Below are positions 6,823-13,509 of a DNA stretch of 64,000 nt, piece after piece. The stretch is taken from assembly GCF_010470665.1 (NCBI RefSeq), contig NZ_VOPZ01000014.1, positions 1 to 64,000 on the forward strand. The letters are read 5' to 3'. Origin of the DNA: Desulfovibrio sp. JC022. Its GTDB lineage: Bacteria; Desulfobacterota; Desulfovibrionia; Desulfovibrionales; Desulfovibrionaceae. The notes under the pieces are model-generated. The model did not search any database, was not told the origin of the DNA, and saw only the letters and a program-made list of their open reading frames with translations. A program made the position numbers and the translations under genes. The first letter of the stretch is position 1. Every line of letters starts with the position of its first letter.

Positions 6823-8358
6823 ATGAACAACAAACTGCTCATGAAATCGCTGCCGCTGGTGGCAAGTGTTCTGGGTCGGAAGTACGGAGTCCAAGTCCGA
6901 ATCGGTGGAGATAAGGCTTTTACTGACGGGACGGTCATCCAACTGCCAGCACTTCCTCTTGATAGCGATGAAGTCTTGCAATGTATGGCTCGTGGGTTTC
7001 TGGATCACGAAGCAGCGCATATCAGGGAGACAAACTTTGAATGGCTCAAGCTGGCAAAATTCACCCCGTTTGAAATGCATATCTGGAATTCACTGGAAGA
7101 CTGGCGAGTTGAAAATAAGCTTGCTGAAATCTTCCCCGGATGCAGACAAAACTTCCAGCGGCTGATCCGTCACCTATTTATTAATGATAGCGGTCAGGAT
7201 CAGGGAGCTAAGAACGATCCGGCTACAGCGATCCTGAACTGGATTCTGCTGACTGTAAGGTCATGGGATGTTCCTGAGCTGGAGAAAGCATGTGCTGATA
7301 CCGCTTCAATTCTCGAAGTTCATTATCCCGGACTTGTTGATCGTATAAAATCCATTCTGCAAAAGGTACGAGCAAAGTGCGATTCAACGCAGGACTGCAT
7401 CCTCTACACAAGGGAAATTGTAGTCCTGCTGAAGCAGCACCTGAACGAATCCCAGAAGAATAAATCCAAAGGCCGAGGTCCTGCTCAGAATCTGGAAAAA
7501 CTAATCAGATCAAACCCTTCTGATATGCCCAAAGGATTCAGCGAAGTCTTGGAAGAACATCTGGTAAAAAACGTACCTGATAATATTGATGAAGGTCTTC
7601 AAGTTGCCAAGGATGGTTACAAAAGACTGACCGAACTGGATAAGGACGAACTGACCCGGACACGTAGAGCGTCAACCGCTCTTAAATCCCGTCTGCATGG
7701 AATTATTCAGGCCAAGACAATCAAACACGATCGCATCGGCAGAAATGGCCGTTTAAGTACCGCCCATCTGCATCGTATAGCCATTGGCAATCCCAAAATG
7801 TTTCGTAGCAGACAGGAAAGCCATGGGATCAGCACAGCTATCCACATCTTAATGGATTGCTCAGGGTCAATGCGCAGAAGGATCGGCTTAGCTTCGCAGG
7901 TCAGTCATACTGTGGTCAGCGCACTTAATTCCATCAACGGTGTAAATGTCGGTGTCAGTACCTTTCCAGCAATAAGGGTTCAAGGGGGTGAGAACTACGA
8001 TGAACCAACTGTAGCCCCAATTCTCAGCCACGGCCAAAAGCTGCACAGCCGTTTCGGTCTGGCCGCATCAGGATCAACCCCACTGGGTGAAGTGCTCTGG
8101 TGGACTTTCCAGCAAATGCTGCCGCTGCCGGAAAAACGAAAAATCATACTGTGCATAACTGACGGTGTTCCAGATAACCCTGCCAACACTCATCAGGCCA
8201 TTAAAGACGGAAGCAGAAACGGCTTTGAAATATACGGTCTCGGAATCAAATCCGAGGCCGTTTTTTATTTGTTCCCCGGAAAAAGCAGAGTCATCACTGA
8301 GCTAACCGATCTTGCTCCGGCCATGTTTGACCTGCTTCAAGAATCATTAATCAAATAA
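6823..8358 (+). CDS. CobT-like vWA protein with N-terminal zincin-like motif
   Basis: A 511-residue protein with two parts. Residues ~1-150 contain D-H-E-A-A-H (His62, Glu63, His66), an HExxH pattern, followed about 25 residues later by L-E-D-W-R-V-E, where a third acidic ligand would fall in gluzincins. The C-terminal ~190 residues are a von Willebrand A domain with an intact metal-binding D-x-S-x-S (Asp345-Cys-Ser-Gly-Ser349), the S-T-P-L-G Thr loop and I-T-D-G-V-P. A charged helical region joins them. Such CobT-like proteins act with CobS/MoxR ATPases. Protease activity is unproven. A terminator-like hairpin lies inside the 3' part of the coding sequence. Confidence 0.85.
   Translation: MNNKLLMKSLPLVASVLGRKYGVQVRIGGDKAFTDGTVIQLPALPLDSDEVLQCMARGFLDHEAAHIRETNFEWLKLAKFTPFEMHIWNSLEDWRVENKLAEIFPGCRQNFQRLIRHLFINDSGQDQGAKNDPATAILNWILLTVRSWDVPELEKACADTASILEVHYPGLVDRIKSILQKVRAKCDSTQDCILYTREIVVLLKQHLNESQKNKSKGRGPAQNLEKLIRSNPSDMPKGFSEVLEEHLVKNVPDNIDEGLQVAKDGYKRLTELDKDELTRTRRASTALKSRLHGIIQAKTIKHDRIGRNGRLSTAHLHRIAIGNPKMFRSRQESHGISTAIHILMDCSGSMRRRIGLASQVSHTVVSALNSINGVNVGVSTFPAIRVQGGENYDEPTVAPILSHGQKLHSRFGLAASGSTPLGEVLWWTFQQMLPLPEKRKIILCITDGVPDNPANTHQAIKDGSRNGFEIYGLGIKSEAVFYLFPGKSRVITELTDLAPAMFDLLQESLIK
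8234..8270 (+). terminator. Terminator-like hairpin inside the vWA coding sequence
   Basis: ACGGTCTCGG (8234-8243) pairs over all ten bases (one G-U) with CCGAGGCCGT (8252-8261) across an 8-base loop, followed by six T and ATTT. It encodes the stretch Y-G-L-G-I-K-S-E-A-V-F-Y of the vWA protein, about 90 bases before its stop codon. Confidence 0.6.
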
Positions 8359-8373
8359 ACAAGGAGAAACACC

Positions 8374-8709
8374 ATGTCTGAAGAATTCCCCAAATGCCCT
8401 CAGTGTGAGGTTAACACCCATGTCATCCTCATCAATACCGCCCAGAAAGTAGGAACAGTAGCTGGTGGAGTAACAGGAGCAGCCTGCGGATACGTAGGAG
8501 CAGAGGCAGGAACCATAGCCGGTGCTGCCATCGGATCAGTAGTCCCGGTTATTGGAACCGGAATCGGAGCAATGGCCGGTGGACTGGCTGGAGCCGTAGC
8601 AGGCTTCTTCGCCGGTGCCGCAACTGGGAATGCCGTTGGGAAAAAGGTCGATGTAGAGGTAATCGGGAAATATCGCTGTAATCGATGTGGGGAGGAGTTT
8701 GAGGGGTAA
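8374..8709 (+). CDS. Glycine-zipper protein with split zinc ribbon
   Basis: A 111-residue protein built symmetrically. Cys8-Pro-Gln-Cys11 is at the N terminus and Cys102-Asn-Arg-Cys105 at the C terminus, the four ligands of a zinc ribbon. Between them run ~75 residues of Gly/Ala/Val repeats (A-G-G-V-T-G-A-A, G-A-G-A-I-A-G-like spacing) typical of glycine-zipper membrane hairpins. The two CxxC knuckles would meet if the zipper folds back on itself. Start has AAGGAG eight bases upstream. It follows the vWA gene by 15 bases and is probably co-transcribed. Role unknown; a membrane anchor or pore element is possible. Confidence 0.65.
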   Translation: MSEEFPKCPQCEVNTHVILINTAQKVGTVAGGVTGAACGYVGAEAGTIAGAAIGSVVPVIGTGIGAMAGGLAGAVAGFFAGAATGNAVGKKVDVEVIGKYRCNRCGEEFEG

Positions 8710-8892
8710 AGTTTGTTGAGAAAAAACATACACCGTAAATTAATCGGCTTGAAAGTAATTTTGTAAAGCAAGTTTCCGTCTAATCGACACTAGGTCTCTT
8801 ATAACAAAGTCACATTAGACGGGATTGAAGCTGTTTTTACCCAAAGAGCCATTATGCGTATTGGCTTCATAAAACTCTACAGGAGAAATTTT

Positions 8893-10137
8893 ATGCGTCA
8901 TCTTTTGCTGCCCATGCTTGCAGTTCTGACTCTCTTCTTTGCCGGATGTACCAATGACATTGATAAAGTAAAGGGGGGAACATTCAATAACAGACCTGCA
9001 CTTACCATAGGACAGGCTTTTGATTCGGCTTTTGACATGCCGTTATGGTCAGAAAGTAAAGGAGAACGAGGAGAAAAGCTGGTCAATTTTAGTGGAATAA
9101 TTTCCCCGAAACTGCATGATCGTGCGGTAGACAGATCCTTTATCGACTTCATTGTAGTAACCGTGGAATCATATCAAAGTGGTCAGATCTTTAAAGCTCT
9201 TGAACTTGGTGAAAAAGTTGAAAAGATCTTTGGTGGCGAAAAAGAATATGAACAAATCGTAAGGCAATTTCAGAAGCAAAATCTAAGTAAAGATGATGCT
9301 TCAAGGGCAGCAATATATCTGGCCCTGAGTATGACAGAATGGCCTCAAGGAACTCCTGTTTCTATTACTTGGATCATTCATCCAGATGGGAAAAGGTTTG
9401 ATCTTCAAGAAATCCAATCTGATGCACTTGCCGGTAAAACTGTTTCTATAATTCTGGATTCTATTTATGGCTCTGCCTTCACTCCAAATACCGTAATTCA
9501 ACAGAAAGCAGGAACAAGTGCTGAACAAATAATCACAAAAGTTAAACCGATTGTGCAAAATTTTATTGCTGCTCAAGCCGAACAAAAAATGAAAAACAGG
9601 GCACAAGCAAAATTACTCAGTATTCCCACCGAGAAGGTGGACGAGCTTGCAGTTGCATATCTTTCTCCTCCGAAAAAAGAGAATGTAATTGGCAACTGGG
9701 TCCATATCGGAAAACTTCCCGATCAATACGGTGGTAGCGTTACACGCCTTGTCACCGATGATGCTCATGAAACCGGCTCCAGAGTTTCACGAGACTTTTT
9801 GTGCATCGACTTTGATGACAGAGACAAAACCGTTCCGGCTATCAATATTGCTGTAGGTATCGTCACTAGCCTTGACGAAGCGATTCAAGCATATGCCGGA
9901 GTGAAAATGTTTGATGTACTTGTTGATGGTCAAAAGCAGGGGCGCATTAAAATGATCGGCAGGCCCACTCCTTCTAAAGGGTACATGTATCTGGAGTATT
10001 CCGAGTGTCCTGCCATCTCTCTTATATACAAGGCTATGGTATCTGGACAGCGGGTAGAATTCGTAAACTCTCAAGACAAATTCAGCTTTGATTTAAGAGG
10101 ATTGTCTTCAGCAGCAGAAATAGTTCTAAAAAGTTAA
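8893..10137 (+). CDS. Putative lipoprotein, paralogue of the 2381-3373 gene
   Basis: A 414-residue exported protein. Residues 1-19 form a lipoprotein signal ending F-A-G-Cys19. The next ~60 residues share the V-K-x-G, L-T-I-G-Q, Trp, V-N-F-S-G-I pattern of the other lipoprotein of this element. The middle is charged and helical, and the C-terminal half holds a separate beta-rich part. Start at 8893 follows AGGAGAAA; an upstream frame to 8854 is less likely. Upstream, CGTCTAAT (8777-8784) and ATTAGACG (8814-8821) form a wide dyad in the promoter region. A strong hairpin follows the stop. Function unknown. Confidence 0.75.
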   Translation: MRHLLLPMLAVLTLFFAGCTNDIDKVKGGTFNNRPALTIGQAFDSAFDMPLWSESKGERGEKLVNFSGIISPKLHDRAVDRSFIDFIVVTVESYQSGQIFKALELGEKVEKIFGGEKEYEQIVRQFQKQNLSKDDASRAAIYLALSMTEWPQGTPVSITWIIHPDGKRFDLQEIQSDALAGKTVSIILDSIYGSAFTPNTVIQQKAGTSAEQIITKVKPIVQNFIAAQAEQKMKNRAQAKLLSIPTEKVDELAVAYLSPPKKENVIGNWVHIGKLPDQYGGSVTRLVTDDAHETGSRVSRDFLCIDFDDRDKTVPAINIAVGIVTSLDEAIQAYAGVKMFDVLVDGQKQGRIKMIGRPTPSKGYMYLEYSECPAISLIYKAMVSGQRVEFVNSQDKFSFDLRGLSSAAEIVLKS

Positions 10138-10142
10138 ATATT

Positions 10143-10175
10143 ATCCCCAGTCCTTTTGCAGGGACTGGGGATTTC
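10143..10175 (+). terminator. Terminator of the lipoprotein gene
   Basis: ATCCCCAGTCC (10143-10153) pairs with GGACTGGGGAT (10162-10172), then TTTC. It stands five bases after the lipoprotein stop codon. The stem is strong but the T-tract is short. Confidence 0.7.
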
Positions 10176-10275
10176 AAATCTCAAAATAAATATTTTTTTG
10201 ATATTAATGATATTCGTTCGGCAATGATATTGAAAACAAATGTGTCATTTGCTAGAAATCTGTTCAGGGAGAATT

Positions 10276-11217
10276 ATGCCTAGAAAAAATGATCCAGATA
10301 CTACCTACGGCTATAAGCTATTGACCTTGTTTTTTAAGCTTTATCGTGAGGGCAAAAAACATTTCAAACAGGATCTGGCAAACGAATTCGATTGCCGCCC
10401 AAGCACGATTCAACGACTCGCTGATGAGATCGAATTCTTTACGGGTTCACATTTTGAGACTGGAATTGAAAACCGTAAAAAATATTACAGAATATCAACC
10501 CAGCCATATCGTTCGCCATATGGTTTAGAGCTTGAGCAGATCAGAGCCCTTACATTATGTAGACAGCTAGCTGCTTCAACACTGCCGGATCATGTACTCG
10601 AAGGTATTGATGACACAATCAAAACCATTTCTCTCCACCTGTCAGAGCAAGATTTCCCTAATCGCTCAGCAGGACAATGCCTGCCAATATCCTTTAGTCC
10701 CAAGGGCTACATAGACTACTCCAGTCATAACGAAATCATCGATAAATTGATTCGGGCTGCTCAGGAAAAAAGGGTCTGTCATGTTGATTATAAAAAAGGC
10801 CGTAAGTCTGATATTCAGCAATTCTTTTATGCTCCGGGACGAATTACATCACAGAGTAATGCCTTGTACGCTATAGGCCACAAGACAACTACCGGCACAC
10901 CGGAAAAAGGTGATCCCAGAAATCTTGTCATTCACAGAATTCAGAGCCTGACTCTGACAGATATTGTCTTTGACTTTGAGGCTGCGGACCAAGGAACGGA
11001 CTATTTCGGATTGAAATTTCACGAGCCTAAAACATTTCGTATACATTTTTCTCAAGCAGTTTCTGATTTTGTTATGGAACGGATTTGGAGTTCTGAGCAG
11101 AGATTTGAAGAACAGGATGATGGTTCTGTCATTTTAGAAATCAAGACTGTTAGTGAGCCTGAGCTTATGAGTTGGGTTCGTGGGTTTGGGAAAGAAGCCA
11201 ACATTTTAAAGAACTAA
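10276..11217 (+). CDS. WYL-domain transcriptional regulator
   Basis: A 313-residue regulator. Residues ~10-75 are a winged HTH of the kind preceding WYL domains (Y-K-L-L-T-L-F-F-K-L, then C-R-P-S-T-I-Q-R-L recognition helix). Residues ~155-240 form the WYL domain: A-A-Q-E-K-R-V-C-H-V-D-Y, later N-A-L-Y-A-I-G-H, where L-Y-A replaces the W-Y-L name motif, and N-L-V-I-H-R-I-Q. The rest matches the WCX extension. WYL proteins sense nucleic-acid or nucleotide ligands and often control defence or SOS genes. Start at 10276 has AGGGAGAA upstream. It stands ten bases from the TerB-like gene and may control that unit. Confidence 0.85.
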   Translation: MPRKNDPDTTYGYKLLTLFFKLYREGKKHFKQDLANEFDCRPSTIQRLADEIEFFTGSHFETGIENRKKYYRISTQPYRSPYGLELEQIRALTLCRQLAASTLPDHVLEGIDDTIKTISLHLSEQDFPNRSAGQCLPISFSPKGYIDYSSHNEIIDKLIRAAQEKRVCHVDYKKGRKSDIQQFFYAPGRITSQSNALYAIGHKTTTGTPEKGDPRNLVIHRIQSLTLTDIVFDFEAADQGTDYFGLKFHEPKTFRIHFSQAVSDFVMERIWSSEQRFEEQDDGSVILEIKTVSEPELMSWVRGFGKEANILKN

Positions 11218-11227
11218 GGAGACTATT

Positions 11228-11854
11228 ATGGGTTTTTGGAAAGTTGTTGGAGGAGCGGCTCTTGGAGTAGCTTGTGTTGTTGCTGCACCTGTAGCTGGTC
11301 CTGTCGGCGCAGTAACAGCTCTTGGTGCTGCTGTAGCTGGAACAGCCGGGGCTGTTGCGGGAGGAGTAGCAGAACTTTGCGATGATAGTGAGGAGGAAGC
11401 GAAAAAGGAAGGTTATCGTGATGGTCGGAAAGATGGCTTAGCTGAACAAGCAGAAAAAGTAAAAATACTTCAAGATAAAATTAGCCATGCCGCTCAAAAA
11501 TTTACTGACCAAAAGAAACAAGAAGAATTCTTGATTGGCCTACTTGCTGTAGGATTCGCAATATCTAGCATAGATGGCAATTTCGAACAAAATGAAGAAG
11601 AGGATGTAAATGCATTTGTATTGGGACTATCTCAATTTACTTTCTCTAATACATTTACTGAAAAAATAAACGAATTAAAAGCAACCCCCCCGAAATTTGA
11701 TGGAGCAATGCTTTATGTTAAGTCATATATACCTAAACGGCACTGGGATTTAGTCGATGAATTATTATTTGTAGCAGCAGAAGCTGATGGGAGCGTATGT
11801 GACAATGAAAAAAAATTCATGAAAAACTGGATTGAATTTAAGGCTTCCCATTAA
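11228..11854 (+). CDS. TerB-like protein with glycine-zipper N terminus
   Basis: A 208-residue protein. Residues 1-50 are Gly/Ala/Val-rich with small-residue spacing (G-G-A-A-L-G-V-A, A-G-P-V-G-A-V-T) and probably insert in a membrane. A charged helix follows (E-E-A-K-K-E-G-Y-R-D-G). Residues ~95-205 are a TerB-like all-helical domain: A-I-S-S-I-D-G-N-F then E-x-E-D-V repeats as A-A-E-A-D-G-S-V-C-D-N-E-K, the acidic pair typical of TerB. TerB proteins bind metal and associate with membrane stress or phage-inhibition systems. AAGGAG stands seven bases before the ATG. The preceding and following genes are 10 and 17 bases away. Confidence 0.7.
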   Translation: MGFWKVVGGAALGVACVVAAPVAGPVGAVTALGAAVAGTAGAVAGGVAELCDDSEEEAKKEGYRDGRKDGLAEQAEKVKILQDKISHAAQKFTDQKKQEEFLIGLLAVGFAISSIDGNFEQNEEEDVNAFVLGLSQFTFSNTFTEKINELKATPPKFDGAMLYVKSYIPKRHWDLVDELLFVAAEADGSVCDNEKKFMKNWIEFKASH

Positions 11855-11871
11855 AATTCTGGAGTAAACAC

Positions 11872-13497
11872 ATGAACAAACGTGCGGATAGAATGAAAAG
11901 GATGAAGAAAAGTAGAGTTAAGGTTTCTAAATTTTATGATAATCTTGACTTAGATGAGTCAGAAGTAAGTCAATCTCCAAAGAGTGTCGTTTGTGCCCAA
12001 GATGTTGCTTTTTTTGATAGCATAAATACGAAATTTGACTCTCAATATAATTTAAACTTTTTATCTGATCCGCATGTTTCTCAAAAACAAACTTATGCAC
12101 TCCTGAATGACATTAAAAAAGGATATGAAAACGAAAAGTATGAAAAAATGTTTAATGAGTGCCAAAATACAATTCTTGAAAATATAATCCGCCCTTTTGG
12201 AATAGCTCGATACTTATTCGATGACAATGATGGTGGCAACGTAACAACAATACACAATGCGCAGAAGGGACTCTATGCATCAGATAAAGATAAATACAAC
12301 AGATTAAATTACACAAACTCAAAGAATAGCGCAGGTGAATCTTTTGCCGGAGGACCGAACTCTGTAGGGGCTCAGGTTACAAGATCGAAAATGGATAAAA
12401 ATGGCAATGTGCAAGATGGTTATACAGGAAAAATGGAAAAATCTAGCAACACGAGCCCGGACCATGAAAGTTCTCTTTCTGGACATCATAAGAATGGTGG
12501 CTTCATGCAGAGCGATCAACAAAAAGCAGATTTTGCGACAGACAGAGAAAATCTTGTCATAACTAGGCGTGACATAAATCAATCCATGAAAGATCAAGAT
12601 AAAATGGAGTGGAAAGAAAAAAAACAAAATGGCCGAAAAACAACCAATAAAAAACATTTTGATATTGACGAAAAAAGACTCAAAACTCAACACAAAAAAG
12701 GTCAAAAAGTAGCTCAGAAACACTCTCCCACCCTAACGGACAAAACAATCTATTATACCAAAGACATAGCGACAACGGGAACTAAAGAAGCCGGAAAAAT
12801 GGGACTACAGCAAGCAATAGGTATTATGCTTGAAGAATTTGTCAGAGCAACTTTCTACGAAATTAAGGATATATGGAATAATGGATTTAACGGTAATCAC
12901 CTGAATTCAATTTTTTTTATTGTGATGAAAGGACGACTTAATAGGATTGCTAAGCGTATAACTGCTAAATGGGAAGATGCTGTTTCTGCTTTTAAAGATG
13001 GTGCAATATCCGGTTTTTTCTCAAATATGATAACAGTGATGATTAATATTTTCAAAACAACATCCGCCCGTGTCACAAGGGTCATTAGGGAAGGATTTCT
13101 GGCCTTTTTGAAGGCAATAAAGATGCTTCTCTTTCCCCCAGAAAACATGACATGGATAGAAGCTGCTCACGCTGCCACCAAAATTTTAACAGGGGGTGTG
13201 ATTCTTGCTGGCGGAATAATGATTGAAGAAATTGTTGAAGAAACAATCTTATCAATTTTGCCAATTCTTGCCCCTTTTGCTTCAATCATTAGCTCTGTCC
13301 TTTTAGGACTAGCAACAGGTTTAACAACAATTTTTGCGGCCTGGCTTCTAGATAAAGCCGACCTTTTTGGAGTCGAACGAGAAGCAGAATATCAGGCTAC
13401 AATTAAAAAGTTACACAGTATTACTGAAGATCATTATAATGAAGCAATGAAACTTTCTAAAGTTTTTGACGGCCCAGAACTGCTTCACTTACCTTAA
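11872..13497 (+). CDS. Large hypothetical protein with C-terminal membrane region
   Basis: A 541-residue protein I cannot assign to a family. Residues 1-290 are hydrophilic, rich in Lys, Asn, Asp and Gln, and look partly disordered with charged helices. Residues ~300-420 are amphipathic helices (G-F-F-S-N-M-I-T-V-M, F-L-K-A-I-K-M-L-L-F). Residues ~435-505 contain two probable membrane segments: I-L-T-G-G-V-I-L-A-G-G-I-M, and a long stretch from I-L-S-I-L-P to I-F-A-A-W-L-L. Two E-E-I-V-E-E clusters separate them. It lies 17 bases after the TerB-like gene and 12 bases before the channel gene, so the three are probably one membrane-linked unit. Confidence 0.6.
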   Translation: MNKRADRMKRMKKSRVKVSKFYDNLDLDESEVSQSPKSVVCAQDVAFFDSINTKFDSQYNLNFLSDPHVSQKQTYALLNDIKKGYENEKYEKMFNECQNTILENIIRPFGIARYLFDDNDGGNVTTIHNAQKGLYASDKDKYNRLNYTNSKNSAGESFAGGPNSVGAQVTRSKMDKNGNVQDGYTGKMEKSSNTSPDHESSLSGHHKNGGFMQSDQQKADFATDRENLVITRRDINQSMKDQDKMEWKEKKQNGRKTTNKKHFDIDEKRLKTQHKKGQKVAQKHSPTLTDKTIYYTKDIATTGTKEAGKMGLQQAIGIMLEEFVRATFYEIKDIWNNGFNGNHLNSIFFIVMKGRLNRIAKRITAKWEDAVSAFKDGAISGFFSNMITVMINIFKTTSARVTRVIREGFLAFLKAIKMLLFPPENMTWIEAAHAATKILTGGVILAGGIMIEEIVEETILSILPILAPFASIISSVLLGLATGLTTIFAAWLLDKADLFGVEREAEYQATIKKLHSITEDHYNEAMKLSKVFDGPELLHLP

Positions 13498-13509
13498 CCT
13501 GATAGTATT

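Noticed and set aside
4762-8358. Cobaltochelatase CobS-CobT for cobalamin synthesis
   Set aside because: No CobN or other cobalamin genes nearby, and the context (XRE, ERF, DUF3150, integrase) is that of a mobile element; the similarity is to the ATPase-vWA architecture only.
8400-8771. 123-codon minus-strand frame opposite the glycine-zipper gene
   Set aside because: The Ala/Pro-rich product is the mirror of Gly/Ala repeats on the plus strand; the plus-strand gene has a good ribosome-binding site and paired CxxC motifs.
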